Assembly: GCA_037903475.1 (NCBI GenBank)
Contig: JBAJFG010000029.1
Location: 951,501-1,015,500, forward strand
Length of the DNA: 64,000 nucleotides
Direction: 5' to 3'
Source: Ancylostoma caninum
Lineage: Eukaryota; Nematoda; Chromadorea; Rhabditida; Ancylostomatidae
Part shown: one piece after another, positions 47,501 to 59,710 of the stretch
How the letters are laid out: every line of letters begins with the position of its first letter
Position numbering within the stretch: position 1 is the stretch's first letter
Notes under the pieces: generated by a model
What the model was told of the DNA's origin: nothing
Seen by the model: the letters and a program-made list of their open reading frames with translations, nothing else
Database searches by the model: none
Program-made: the position numbers and the translations under genes

Positions 47501-50500
47501 CTCCCGCATGTTTTCTCTGTACACTGAAACACTGAACAGTTTCAAGGAAGAACACACAAAAGAAACACATTAAAAACTCAAAATTGGAACTGAAACAACC
47601 TTGAGGTCGATATACATCCCTCCTTATCCGATCGGACCAGACTGCCAGCAGGAACAATCATGTCATTACGTGTCAAAACAGGACTGATTATCGAGGAATC
47701 GGTTTCGGCGTTGGCATTTGCGCGCTCACGGGTTCGATTCCCGGCGCCTCCAAAAAATGTTTGCAGAGGTTGGAACCGTTCAGGATTTTGTGTGGAGTAG
47801 AGAGGATTTAAAGGTTTGAAAATGAAGTGAGGGAAGCGAAATCGATCGATAACACAAGCGAGAATTCGCCTACAAAGGACGCCAGTTTGTGGAAAACTAG
47901 GGTTACTTGAACCTCGCACTGAGGTTCTCTGACTCAAAATCAGCAACTGCTTTTCTATGTGCCTATAGAGGACGATCAGCTCTATCTTCTGCCAGAGTTT
48001 CAATTTTCTCGACCTCCATATGTTTTTGGGAGCTCGATGGGAAATCGATGGGAAATTTGGCGAATTTCCCATCGATTTCCCATCTAAATTGTGGGAAAAC
48101 GAGCGAAGCTCCTGGAACCAGATTATGCACTGAAGTGGGGAATTTCCTCAACTAAAACTCATAAAAGAAAAGTTTTTGTGATATCTGCAAATTGCTTCTT
48201 AGTGATTTGCCAAACAGATTTACTCCATTTTCACCATCTGTTCAAATTGCGAGATTTTCACTTCTTCAACTCCTATGGAAAGAGTTTGCCTTTTACCGAA
48301 ATTTCACTACCTTCACGTAATAGAGCTCCAAGTATTGATTCTTGTTCCTCATTATCGCACCCCGATAATTGCTCTTGCTTGCGTGAGTTAGATGGGAAAT
48401 TTCCCTTCGGAGACCCGGAAAATTGAAAAATTTCCCATCGAGCTCTCAAAAGCATATGAAGTTCTAGAAAATTTAAACTCTGGCAAAAGGTAGAGCTGGT
48501 CGTTCTCTAAGAATTCGTAGAAAAGTACTTGCTGATTTCGAGTCAGAGGACTTCAGCACGAGGTCTAGGTCACCCTACTTTTCCACGTTCTGACGGGCCC
48601 TGCAGGCGAATCCTAGCATGTGCAATCGATTGATCTCGCTACCCACACTCTATTTTTTAAACATTTCCACCCTCTTTACTCCACATTTGGTTCTCAAGTG
48701 ATTCCGACAGGTGCAAAAATTTATGGAAGGCGCCGGGGATCGAACCTGTGAGTGCGTGAAGCGGATTTCTCTCATACGCTGCCAACCAGTACTGCTTTAA
48801 CTCGAAATGACGTGATCATTTTTGGGCGGAACGTCATTTGTCATGTCATAAAACAATCATGAATTTAAATTCAATGGTCAAGCCACCCCTCTACGTACCC
48901 CTACCACACCTCTCCAGTACGACCCCCCCCCCCTTCCCAGCTCCCTCCCATACGACCCCCTCATGGGAAATTCCCATCGGACGCTTGACCCTGCTCATGA
49001 CCATGTGCAGGACTTCGAAAAAAGGTGCTACACCAGAAAACGTGGATAAATTCCTCGATATGGATTTTGCAGATGGGCGGATGATTGTGCACAGAATTGA
49101 GGAATCTTTCAGCATCCTCTAAGTGCAAACAGTTCATATTTACAGAATAAATTGATTCCAAAAAATCATTCCGAAGGATGTGTGCCGCACTCGCTCAACT
49201 CCGAACAAAAGCACGTTCCAAGGGGACAACAGCAAAAAGTTTTGAATTGCTCGTTCGGAAAGGAAAGGGTTTGAAGCCCAAAACTTCCATTGGAAACGCA
49301 GCTTATGTTCAGCACTATATTATACCTATAGAAGTATGGTAAAAACAGTGGTTCAGATCCACTGTTTTTACCATACTTGCAGAAGAGTTGGTTCCAAAAA
49401 AGAGAAGAACCTTTCACTGTGGTGGAAAAGTACCGGCATTTGCTTTCGCTTCAGAGGTATTTCATTAACTGTCAGAAAAGGGGTTACCAGATAATAACGA
49501 TGAATATTTTTGGAAACTGGAGGAATGCCAGTTCACTGAAATTACGTCGATAAGGGGTAGAAAAAAAGTGCGGCATCTCCGCAAAGGTATAGCCGCACAT
49601 TCCGAAAACCCTTCCACTGTTATTTTCATGACGAACCATTCACTTCATGACACAAGTGGCTTTCCTTACGAGGGCTTGTAAATCTTTTAGCACATAAAAT
49701 ATAAGACGAAAATATTATCAGTAATATGCTGCAGTGAATTCCCTAATTTTTCATCCCATTGACGACCGCGCGACTCATCGTTGTGCCACTCCTTTTTTCG
49801 AGTAGTTCAATTTACGGGTCATTAGTCTTAGTGATCTTAGCGTTTTTCTCAGATGATAGCGTGAAAATACTAATAAGCCGACATAATTAGGTAAATCTAT
49901 AGTGAAATTTTTACAGAAATTCTGGAGCGCAGAAGGTGCGAAAGCTATGGAAAATATGAAAAAGCGCGAGAAAAGGCGCGGTTGTCCATGTGCTAATTAA
50001 TACTATGATTGTTTCGAAATTATCTAGGAAATATGTTCTGTCAGTATTCTATTACAAGAAGACGAAATCTACAAATCCAAAGACAATATGATTTTTCGTG
50101 AATAGATTAGTTCCATTGCTAAATTACACCTTCGCCAATGGCTCGCAACCAAAAAAAAAACTTAGGGATATTCTTGGATTATCTTCTTTGCGCCCTTCTA
50201 CTTCTCCGGAGTTTTTCTTTCAATACATGATTGATTATTCCAATTTCCTAGGATAAATTTTGTTGATGGTTGGATGTGTCGATATTACTGCTAATGAGTT
50301 TGACGGGTTGGAACATATTAGTGAAAATAACATTCAAACAATGAGAGAAATGACATGGACAAGGTCGCTGCGGACAACATTGAATCTGTTCACTCAGATG
50401 GTCAGCGCAAAATGCACAGAATTAGGTTAAACATTCAATTTTTGAGGGTGGGGCGTTGGAAGATGTACTTTAATTCGTCGGATGTTTTGACGAAATCCTT

Positions 50501-52263
50501 GAAGGAACGGGCTGAGCACTGGGGACAGCCCTGGGAAACAAGTAAGAATCGGGCGCAGGACGTTGTATCTGCAAAGAACGGGTACCCTGGCTAAACGAGT
50601 GGTTAGTCCATCCAGCTGGCCATTCGCAGTGCATAAGCACACCACCTTTTCAGAGCTGCACGCTCAAAAATTTAGTATTTGACCTAGTTTTAGGCATTTT
50701 GCGCTTGAATTCGATAATCGATCATTGAGATGATCGGGAACTAGAATCTGATGAGGAATCGAAATTGAAATTTTCAACTGCTCTATGCGTTTATGTTCAT
50801 GTTATTGCCTTAATTTTCTATATAACACCTACCTTAATATCCGCACCACTACCAGCCGGCACTTCCTCGAATTCCAATGGTGTTACAGCTGCCCACACCT
50901 CGTAGCCTTCTCGGATTGCACGTCTGAATTTATTTTCTTGGAATCTATTTCATGTCGCGAAGGGATTTCCTTCCTCAGCATCATACCTCACATCTTCCCT
51001 GGGCAGATCGGACGAGAAATTCTCAATGGAGTACGTTAGACGATTTTTTCGCCATTTAAACGCCGCTCCTAAACACTTCTACTTTAGATTAATGACTTCT
51101 CCCACGTTAATAGTGACACATCCGTTCAGTCCAATGTGTAATCTGTGAAGGAACGTCTATTTATAGAGAGCCCCTGCGATGTCATGTTTGAAGAATCAAT
51201 CCGGGGATTGATTACCCGTACAAGGTCCTTCAAGTGAGAGCTATGCAACGTCTACTGTTCCACAAACTTTGTTACACGTGAAAAAAGTTGACATTTGACC
51301 TCATAAGACAGCAGAAAGCCATTTTTTAGAACACTCTGCCAGGGAATCTGTAGAGGTAGATTCCAAGAAATGGGGGGGGGGTGGTTATCCTCATCCTTTT
51401 TGCGCGAAAATATGAGGGTTGTCTTCCTACCACCTCTCTATCTCAACCCCTCTTCCTGACCACACCTCTCGTCCCTCTAGAATCACTGTATAGGGACTTC
51501 TGTAGTTCCATTAAAATAGAAAAAAAACAAGGAATACATGAATAGAAGTGAAAAAGGAAGCTCAGAAGTAATAATGAACGGATGTCACGACAAGTAATGC
51601 ATTGCGAGAATACTCGTGTACTGAAACAAGCACCTCCACTGGTCACTGCCAGGACATCTGTCACTCCACAGCGTGGCTCAGCCATCTTTTGCTTCGTCTG
51701 CTCGTCCAACACTCCAGTCTTCTTGAGCCCAGCGAACTCTTGAAATTTTCTGGAACCATCTCTCCTTAATTCCAGCAATTTGAAGGATTCAGATGGGCTT
51801 CTTACGTAATTGCTCTTTTGAAGAGACTGGTGACGTCACTGAAGTCGCCTGACATTCCAGGTGCGGCATTGAGAGTGTTGCTTGGAGCAACGTAGCCGAA
51901 ATCTTGTAGATATTTCTTAAAAATACGATTACCTTGTGTTTTTTGCTCGATGACTAATCATTGCTATGCACATAAAAAGCTGCGCATCCCGAATCAAACA
52001 TCCTCTACTCTATTGTACACAGTGAGTCATCCACTTTGGAACTGGTTCGTGAGCACCCACCGGGAACGCATCTTTTCCAGTAAAAAGAATACTGAACGCA
52101 CCTTGGCTTTTTCATCAGACACTGGCGCTTTTTTCTTGGACGAGGACGAGCTGCCACTGTTGCTATTGCTACTCCCTCCAGTCAACTTTGAGATGAAGTC
52201 GAAAAAACCGGCATTGACCACCGAGACAAGAAGGATTAGGATTAATAGTAAAGGTGGCCGCAT
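35530..52263 (-). CDS. secreted matrix metalloproteinase with hemopexin domain (nematode zmp family)
   Basis: Zinc endopeptidase of extracellular matrix. Sixteen exons: 52102-52263, 51806-51915, 51634-51749, 50987-51068, 50833-50923, 46784-46835, 46445-46541, 46154-46265, 46026-46098, 45898-45969, 37714-37884, 37588-37655, 37203-37304, 37002-37139, 35725-35836, 35530-35639. They total 1668 nt, 555 residues, all phases consistent. Signal peptide at residues 1-18 ([18 protein letters not shown]). Prodomain with cysteine switch PRCGVTD, Cys118. Catalytic domain with [26 protein letters not shown] and the zinc site [11 protein letters not shown] (His249, His253, His259; Glu250 catalytic) with Met-turn at Met267. 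Linker rich in Gly, Ser and Pro, about residues 291-369. Hemopexin-type repeats from Cys370 to a final Cys555, the pair expected to close the propeller. No furin-type site precedes the catalytic domain, so activation is probably extracellular. The 8-kb intron between 45898 and 37884 is full of transposons. Confidence 0.92.
37421..37515. repeat. clustered short palindromic repeats in an intron
   Basis: Several direct and inverted copies of GACAACTTG / CAAGTTGTC within about 95 bp, between metalloproteinase exons 37203-37304 and 37588-37655. Folds on itself. No coding role. Confidence 0.6.
40120..42025. mobile_element. non-autonomous hAT-type element, copy B, intact duplication
   Basis: Begins CAGGGTAAAGC and ends GCTTTTCCCTG. 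The flanking 8-mers are identical, ATTGTTAC at 40112-40119 and 42026-42033, which together with CAGGG ends is diagnostic of the hAT superfamily. Homologous in reverse orientation to copy A (28426-30356). About 860 bp present here and absent from copy A (roughly 40262-41120) include a 50-bp minisatellite. No transposase. Lies in the 8-kb metalloproteinase intron. Confidence 0.9.
40499..40915. repeat. minisatellite, about 50-bp unit, eight copies
   Basis: Units start near 40502, 40551, 40601, 40653, 40715, 40766, 40815 and 40864. A typical unit runs TATCACAGTGGTGGACCCG, TCTCCCCCACTTCTGGGCG, CCGGCGCACCC. One unit is lengthened by a CTC run. GC-rich and strongly strand-asymmetric. Open frames of 117-185 codons on both strands are artefacts of the repeat. 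Confidence 0.9.
42444..43243. repeat. long inverted repeat, arms about 290 bp
   Basis: The arms 42444-42730 and 42948-43243 are inverted copies around a spacer of about 215 bp, matching end to end from ACAAGGGAAGGAT to GTACGAAAAT. No target duplication identified and no coding capacity. A foldback or MITE-type element in a metalloproteinase intron. Confidence 0.8.
44756..44828 (+). repeat. tRNA-like sequence 1 (SINE head)
   Basis: Perfect A box in GCGCATAGCTCAGTGGGTTG and a near-perfect B box GGATCGAATCC. The arms do not pair well enough for a functional tRNA, so it is called a tRNA-derived SINE or pseudogene. Confidence 0.5.
44902..44972 (+). repeat. tRNA-like sequence 2 (SINE head)
   Basis: GCCCGGATGGCTCAGTGGTT gives an A box. 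The loop around CAGATTGCAATCTG forms an anticodon-like stem with GCA in the loop (cysteine-type). The B box (GGTTCCACTCC) is weak. It is followed, after about 110 bp, by the GATAAACTACGATAAGTGTAAG tail that also precedes unit 1, as expected for a SINE family. Confidence 0.5.
45211..45348 (+). other. 45-residue open frame inside the TIR element, not recognised
   Basis: Starts ATG at 45211 and stops TAA at 45348. The product is acidic (ending SIEE) with no membrane segment. Nothing supports expression. Recorded because it is the only sizeable frame of the element outside the tRNA-like units. Confidence 0.15.
47390..49010. mobile_element. 1.6-kb long-inverted-repeat element with tRNA-like sequence in both arms
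   Basis: The left arm (47390-about 48045) and right arm (about 48430-49010) are inverted relatives. They share, in mirrored order, GTCAAGC near the tips, C-rich runs, a B-box block (GGTTCGATTCCCGGCGCC at 47732; its mirror near 48740), TGTGGAGTAGAGAGG-like sequence and GAGCTCGATGGGAAAT at the inner ends. The spacer repeats GATGGGAAATT. No transposase. Located in the intron between metalloproteinase exons 46784-46835 and 50833-50923. Confidence 0.7.
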
Positions 52264-52273
52264 CTGGAAGAAA
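52264..52273 (-). promoter_or_regulatory. splice acceptor abutting the metalloproteinase start codon
   Basis: On the minus strand TTTCTTCCAG runs directly into the ATG at 52263. In nematodes such a site is usually a trans-splice acceptor for a spliced leader or the end of a 5' untranslated intron. It supports the chosen start, which also begins a textbook signal peptide. Confidence 0.5.
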
Positions 52274-55200
52274 TCTGGAATTCAGAATGGAGACAATGAG
52301 TTAGCACTATTTTTGTGCCCTTAGAGAATATTGCGCTAATAGCCTCCCATGACGGGTGGACAGGAAGGTGGACGTACAGCAGTGGCCAATATGCTATAAT
52401 TCAGAAGCTGTGTTGCAATTTCTGGCGCAATCTCATCCTCAAGGACTTTTGCATAAATTTTCTTAAAACGTATCTACTCTACAAACCGTGTTATTTGTTT
52501 TCTGACCACACAAAATAATTTTGCAGCAGGCGGAGGGAACTGATCCTGCCAACAGTTCCTCCCCGGCTAGACCGACGAACCACTGGAACATGTTTGGAAA
52601 ACATATGAAAAAATATCAACCAGTTTCTGGAGAGAAAACTACAAGCAAATGGATAAAAAGAGCAAACAAATCGAGCTGGAGAGGGCGGAGCCGAATGGGA
52701 TTGGACGAGTTGCCTTGGCACGGACATAAAGTGATAGCTTGTCGTTCGTTTAACGGTTTACATGAAAAATTGCTGAAGCAATGTTCCAACACTGTGATAC
52801 CTCTTAGTGAGCTGAGGTGTTGAAGGATAGTCAAAACGTTACAGACAATATATGTACGTATATGGGCTTTCCTTCAGCACAGTACTTCCCTTCGCTTCAG
52901 GACCCTTCAGTGAGCAAATTTCTCCCTCAACGACGTCTTAGGCTATGTATTCTCAATAAAACCACAGGTACACCTTATCTCTGCACTTAGAAGGTCTAAC
53001 ATTTTCGCTCTTTGATGTTATGATTACTAGAAAATGGACAATTAGGACAACTCATCGTGGACATTCACTGAAGGTAACGAATAGCCGCGCAGGGGTGAAC
53101 AGGTTGGGTGCACGATGAATCATCGACATAAAGTACACAGTGGAAGGGTAGGTTTTCGGGTGTCTATGGTTTGTCCAGTTTGCTACCCATTTTACTTTTC
53201 TGATTCGCGAAAACATGAAGTGTAATTATTGCAAAGCAGTACACCCATAGATTTTTTTTGCATCATACTAAGGTGCTATCTACTCTTTTTTTCCTGAAGC
53301 ACAATCTGAAGGCCGTTTCATTCCTTAAACCGTTCCAAAGACATCCTGGGTCAAATTAATAATTCGAGATGGTACTCAAACAGAACAGAGTCAATCTTCT
53401 CGCAACTAGGTGCTTTCGCAGCTAGTGAAATTAATCCTCTGGTCATACGTGATGCTACCCAAACATTTATTCCGAATTTGGTTCGAATGATTTTAATGCA
53501 AAGTGTACGTACATCTGTGTCCCTTCACGCTCCACTCTCTAAATTGTGTTGCTGTTTCTTTTTTGTGCTGTTGACTTTCAAAGAGAATTCCATAAAATTT
53601 GTAGAACCAGCAGCCAATACAGAGCCGGTTACGCTGCCACTATGACCCGCCTCCGTTTGGAGATCATTTTGCGGGGAATGGACAATAACACAACAATGAT
53701 TTTATGTGGGAAAGATAAAAATTAGGAAGGAAAGGAAAGGAGTGGGAGAAATAGAGTGAGAGAGCTTTGGCCAAGGCTCAGCAGCAAGTAAAAAGAGTAG
53801 GAATTGTTAAGAAAATGTATAGAAAATCTGTGTTTCATACAGACTGCCTAAATACACCATATACATATGAGCTCTAAAGAGATGAAACACACAATCTCAT
53901 TATTAGGTTTTTTTACTGTCTTTTTTAGAGATTGATTTCTGATGTTTGGATTAACGAGCATTCATCTCATTATTTCCAATTACTCGTCGCATTACTACGC
54001 TCTTCATGGGTCACATCTAGAGTGATTTTATTTTCCTTTTCCCTCTTAAGCGCCTAAAATCCATGACAGTTCGTAAATCACCAACCATCGCTTCAATTTT
54101 AGAAAGCATGGAATATCAAAAACGAACAAACTGCCTAGCAATTTCGAAGTTTTTTTTTCAGAATATTTGCTTGACATTCGCGTGATCTGATAATTGGTAT
54201 GGATAGAGCAACTAGAGATTTATTTGAAGAAAAAAAATAAACAAAAAGAATAAGACGTTAACTACAAGTAGTCAGCGGCGTCAGCTTGGTAACTATTTAG
54301 TTCGAAGAGTACTTTTTTTTCCTTCGCTGTTACAATCCAAGCGTCTGCTGACAAGAGATGAACCATCTTTTAGAAGTTATTAAGAGATGAATTAAATTTC
54401 AAGTGAAATCCATGTTGAGTCATTTGGACTACAACAGTCGATGGGATACCACCAGAAAAGTGCATCTGTTTTGAAGAAGGAACTCATTTTATTAGAAGGA
54501 AGAACAGCGGTTGTACTAAGAGCAGGTCTCCCCGTTATGACCCGAAGAACGTGCACTCCACGAAGTCTCGTCGACCTTGATCAGGGCATTTCTACCATTT
54601 TTAGACGTACCATTACGAAGCAGACAGAATTGTGGCATCCAGATTGATGACACTATGAAAAACTAATGTTTACCCACTATTTTGCTTCCCAAGGCTTAAG
54701 AAGACAATGTCTACCTTGGAAAGGCTAGCCTACTCGGGAAAAACGAAGGATGGCGATATTTTTAGAACAATTTTTAAGCAGAATTATTGGTAACTATCCA
54801 TGTTAGCGAACTTCTACAAGAAGGGGATGACAACATGGACGACAAAATCTCGGACGATAATGTGTTTTAAGGTAGCATTGTTTCTTCGCAAATTCCTAAA
54901 ATTCGATCTTCACTTTTATATCACCTAGCCAGAATCCCGAAGTCCTAGAATTTTCACGGATAGAATTCCGTAGAAATGGTTATTCAACGACAATATCTCA
55001 CTTCATTTCGATTCCGAGAAGATGACAGATCCTGAACTAGCTCGACGTGCTGATTCCAGTGAATTACGTGAAATGTTCTAAAATGACTATCACACCTTTC
55101 AATGGGGCTCACTCAATAGGTGGTGGTTCGTGGCAGTAGCCCATCCTTAATTTACATAGCAAACGTATATCACCACGTCGAAAACTATGCTGTGACCAAA

Positions 55201-57661
55201 GATCACTTTTGATGAAGGTCAGTTGTTTCCTACAGTCCGCGAGAGTTTCAGAACCTTCCGCCAAAAAAATAACTTCCAAAAAAAAAAAAGGTGAAGGATA
55301 GTTTCGTGACATTCCACGTGCATTATCTTGAATGCCAGCCCACGCAGATTCTACTAGTGTGCAAATCTCGAGAACGACTCCTTAGGTGAGACAATGCCTT
55401 TGGCATTGGAGCTCCTTCCAACAGATACTTTGGAAGTGATAGTGAATCATTGTCTACCCTACATATTAAAATTAGTACTGCAAGGATTATTCTGTCATGG
55501 CATCTTCATTAAAGAGTAGGAACATGACATTTAAAATACCTTACTAAAGTTGGTTGCTTCATTCAGCAAGGAATACACTGGAATAGGCAAAGACATTAAG
55601 AAGGTAATTCAACAATGTGTTGACGCGGTGAAAACGCGACATATCCTTTGTACTATTTCCAGGTTATGGTCTATATAGAATGAAAGAATCCAGGAAAACA
55701 AAATCAGGAGGTATTGGCTTTCAAAGATGATCTTAGCAGCACTTCGAATGGAATCCGATCCAGATAGTTAAGAAAGAAAAGTAACTGCATGGCTGGAAAG
55801 CTAGAAATCCAAATTTTGAGCGGTAACTACGGAATAGGCTAATAATTAGGCCCTACTGTCCACTAAAGGCAAATAAAGCACAAAAACACGAGATCGATGC
55901 TGCTTAAGAAGCGACAAATGGCTCGTTGACAAAGCGGGTGTTGCTCAAGGCCGGTTCTAGGTGTAACACACAACACAGAGGCAATGGGACGCGACGGTTG
56001 ACGACACCGTCGCTGATGGTGGCCGCGCGTCTTCGCTTAACGCCGCAACCATTGACTCTAATTTGGGAGCAGATTTAATGTATGCTTCCGCCCACACTAT
56101 CAATGTCTTAGTCATCCTGGGAAGTGTCCATTGATAGGGAATTCCGCGAAAACGCTATGGAAAACGAGTTATGTAGCTGTTAAGTCATCATTCGGGCTAA
56201 TTTTAGGAAAACAGCTGATTTGTTTGGATCATGATAGCTGCCTATTGTGGCACGGGATGGTGTAGAGGCAATAGTATCCCTCGCATATTTGCAACGAAAT
56301 GTTAATTAGAAAGTGTAGGTTAGTACAGTTGCCAGTACATGATTTCAATTTGAGCATTACTAGCACATATTCCGAAAAAACCCTCCTTAAAAACCATCTT
56401 TGATTGTTTACGGAATATTTAGATAATGTAAGTGAAAATATACAGTCATCACTGTGCTGTCCCGGTGAGCGGTCGACCATCTCCATCGCGCTCCTATTTG
56501 ACACTACCACCAAGGAAAGAAGGTTCCGACCTAATACCCCTTGTGGGTATGCCCATTCCTCCAGCAGATTGCACACAACTCGAGTGTACATCTGTTGTTC
56601 GTTCAATTCTAGTTGCTTAAAAAAAGAGTGATGCGAATCCTTCTGCGAAAAACGTAAGGAAGATGTTGTGAAGATCTGATTCGGAAGGATTCCCGACAGA
56701 AGCTCGATACAAGAATGATTTCCTTATCGCTGAGAATTCGTTCTCCCAGAGCGACGAAGACAGCTTGAGAACATAGAGAAGAACAGAATTCAAGCGTGCT
56801 ATATCAAGGTTGACGAACATGATAGATTGTTTTCAGCCTTTAGTCACTTTCGCTTAAGCCATTGATGCTGAACCAGCAGCTAGCCGCGTCTTCCTTCGCT
56901 TGATTTAGTTTAAAGGCACACCCGCGGGAATATTCGCTACCCAGATTTGCACTTTTCTACCAACTTTGGCACACCGGGATAGTTCTTACAAAACGAGCAT
57001 CGAAAACACTCTGCCTTCAGCTCTTTAACAAGTATTCCTTCATGATAGCGATATTTTCGGACAAGTTACCGCGCGTGTCGTGTGTTTCTTTTGTTGCTCC
57101 AAACGCAATGGAATCAGCTGTTTTGTGACGTTCATCGGTGAAAATTACTGCACTTTTCCCACTTTTTTAGTTCTTTTTTTTTTGTGATTTTCGCCGTTTT
57201 TGTACACCGACACTTTTCAGCATTTTACGGTGTCTCTACCTGTTTGACTATTGTTTCATCTAGTTTTTGTCAAAATTTGATTTTTTAGTCACTATTGCTT
57301 CATTAGGGAACTTCATGATGTTTTGATTTCCATGTAACACATTTATTGATCCATATACATACATTTTCGAATTAGTATTTCTTCTGAAAAAGTGCAGAAA
57401 GACTGCTTTTCAGAAAAAATAAGTGGTTGCGCGAAGATCTAGCCGGTGAAAAAAGGCAACTTTATCGATCCCTTGATATCGGTCCTCATCCATGGCTTGT
57501 GCAAGTCGACCACACCCGTTGCACGTTACCGAACCATAAGCTTCTAGAAGGTGTGTTCCGCTGCTGTTGGAACGTGTCAGCTTCATGAAAATGCTGAGCA
57601 GCCTCGACAATACCAGAAAACGCTGAGATGTGTGAGACGAAAATTTCCGTGGGTGCCACCT
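52274..57661. other. non-coding spacer upstream of the metalloproteinase
   Basis: No exon series or known element recognised. It should include the metalloproteinase promoter. The open frames at 52521-52823, 54441-54647, 56229-56606 and 56617-56820 have no recognised domain. Faint coding-like composition around 54430-55700 may be a decayed element I cannot name. Confidence 0.45.
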
Positions 57662-57774
57662 TTAACACATTGACGACAATTAACGTTTTCGCTGTGGGTG
57701 CCACGTGGGACCAAGACTAATTCTACCTTTATTTCTGAATTTGTCTTACCGGAACATAGTAACATGAGACGCAG

Positions 57775-58050
57775 ATCACGAATATGACATACATTTTCTA
57801 CCGTAACCCATATTTGTAGGGCTACGGTAGGTATACCGTAGAAAACCAAATCTCTCAGAATTCTTTGAAATTTTGCACACGGGGATTATTTCGTGTGCAG
57901 ATTACGAATGTGACATTCATTCTCTACCGTAACCCATATTTGTAGGGTTACGGTAGGTATACTGTAGAAAACCAAATCTCTCAGAATTCTTTGAAATTTT
58001 GCACACGGGGATTGTTTCGTGTGCAGATCACGAATGTGACATTCATTTCC
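57775..58050. repeat. piggyBac left subterminal repeat, two 126-bp units
   Basis: Units with CTACCGTAACCC, TACGGTAGGTATACYGTAG and TTTGCACACGGGGATT, 126 bp apart (57801 and 57927). Confidence 0.85.
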
Positions 58051-58140
58051 AGCGCAGAGTGTGATGATGCAGCTGTTTTGCTTTTGAACGTCCTACACTG
58101 GATTCACAGTGACAATTTATTAAGGAAATTGACAGCGTGA

Positions 58141-59010
58141 TTACATCCCACACCTTTTCTGTTCTTTCTGGAAGCACTCTATGCAGTAGTGTTTCTGACA
58201 TCTATTACATCTGGTGTGCACTTTCCTAGCATGGATTTTGGCGTAATACGATCCTTCCTTCCTAGACAGTTTTTGATAGCAGCCGGCACATCTTTTTCTT
58301 GACAAAGCCTTGCCGTCGCGCACTTCCTCGAGCAGATGTTTGGGAGCTAAAATGGGTTGTCGTTTGCTGTCCAACAGTGACTCAATTACCTCTATCTTGA
58401 ACTCGTTAAACTTCATCTTCTGCACATTATCGTGGTACAACCTCCATGAGTTCACTAATGAGGTCTGAGTGAGCAGATGGAAGAACAATCGCAGGTACCA
58501 TTTCGACGTCTTCCTTAAAAATGGCGTATAAGAGGCCATTTGATCAGATGTATCTACAAAAAGCTTTGCTTTATTGTAGTCTTCCACGACATTCCCATTT
58601 GCAGACAAAGTCCAATAAATTTTCTTATCTCTACTTTGTCGGTATCCTCCCAACTTCTTGGGTCCTTAGCTTGGCCGTTATCTGTTCGTTTCCTGAACAA
58701 TCAAATCCAGGACGCTATCGTTGAAAAATAGGTGGTAGAAATCGATAGGTTGTTTGCAGTTCCGTAGAACATTATCACTGATTCCTGAGCTCTCGTTGAA
58801 CTCCCATTCGTCGTGAGCAGTAACCTCATCTGTCCATCCATCAGAGTCGTTCCCATCAGACTCTCCTCCATCGTCGTCCTCATCATCAGAGCAATCTTCC
58901 AGTGGTACGACCAGTGGAATGTCCTCCGCAACGATATCTTCAGCATCGTCAAGATCGCCGGCGAGGCTCTCAAAGCTGCTCTCTAGTTGTTCCAGCTCGC
59001 TGTCCGACAT
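58141..59010 (-). pseudogene. piggyBac transposase with the catalytic core deleted
   Basis: The N-terminal part (59010-58680) starts with an acidic segment and ends at the family motif DLIVQETNR. A one-base frame change follows, and the reading continues with SWEDTDKVEIRKFIGLCLQM, the conserved start of the transposase core. The text then jumps to the C-terminal motif D-SDQMASY--FLRKTSKWYLRLF and a cysteine-rich zinc-binding end (RKRCAGCYQK, RCNRCQKHYC) in the open frame 58141-58653. The roughly 250 residues with the catalytic aspartates are missing, so the element cannot move by itself. Confidence 0.9.
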
Positions 59011-59710
59011 GGTAGCTGAAAAGCAGCAGAAATATTTTCATGTGAAAAGTTCGAATCATATGTCGAACGATTCCAACGGGAATCCGAAAGATCATCCACG
59101 TAATACTTTGCAGAGTTGTGATAACGTGCAGAATATCGTGATGAAAATTCTGCAGACAACCTCCAGAACTTCACAAACGTTCTTGCGAACTACAAGGAAA
59201 ATCATGGGAATTCTGCCGACATCTTCGTGCCAAAGTCAAGCGGATCTGCTGGACGAAAACATAGTTGACGAGGCTCGTCACTTCACCGGTAGTCGTTTCA
59301 CATTCACTCCAGATTCCGCTCTTCCTGGCATCAGAACATTCGGCAGCCTTCCTTGGGTGGTCTCCGAAGCCGGTGATCCTTCCGTAGTGGTCGTCGTCGT
59401 CGTACGTCGCATAATGATGAGCAGTTGATTACCAGGCGGTAATCTGAGCCTTATCATCTGTTATCATGATCCGCATACCACGCAGGTTTACTCTGTGCGT
59501 AGAAATCGCAGAAGATTTATCGATCAAGACCAGACTTTGCAGACATATTTCCCGTGAGCCGGCGGATGTTTTGCTGCTTTTGTCTAAAACTATAGATTGG
59601 TTTATCGATTTATCGACTTTATTGAATTTTCAACATTTTTGCTCAAGGGTCGATGAGGACATGTCTAATGGGGCATCTCAATACCCTACGCGTTTTTCAT
59701 TCGTTTTCCT

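Noticed and set aside
58919..59428. 169-codon plus-strand frame
   Set aside because: Antisense to the acidic N-terminus of the piggyBac transposase; Ser-rich only because the other strand is Asp/Glu-rich.
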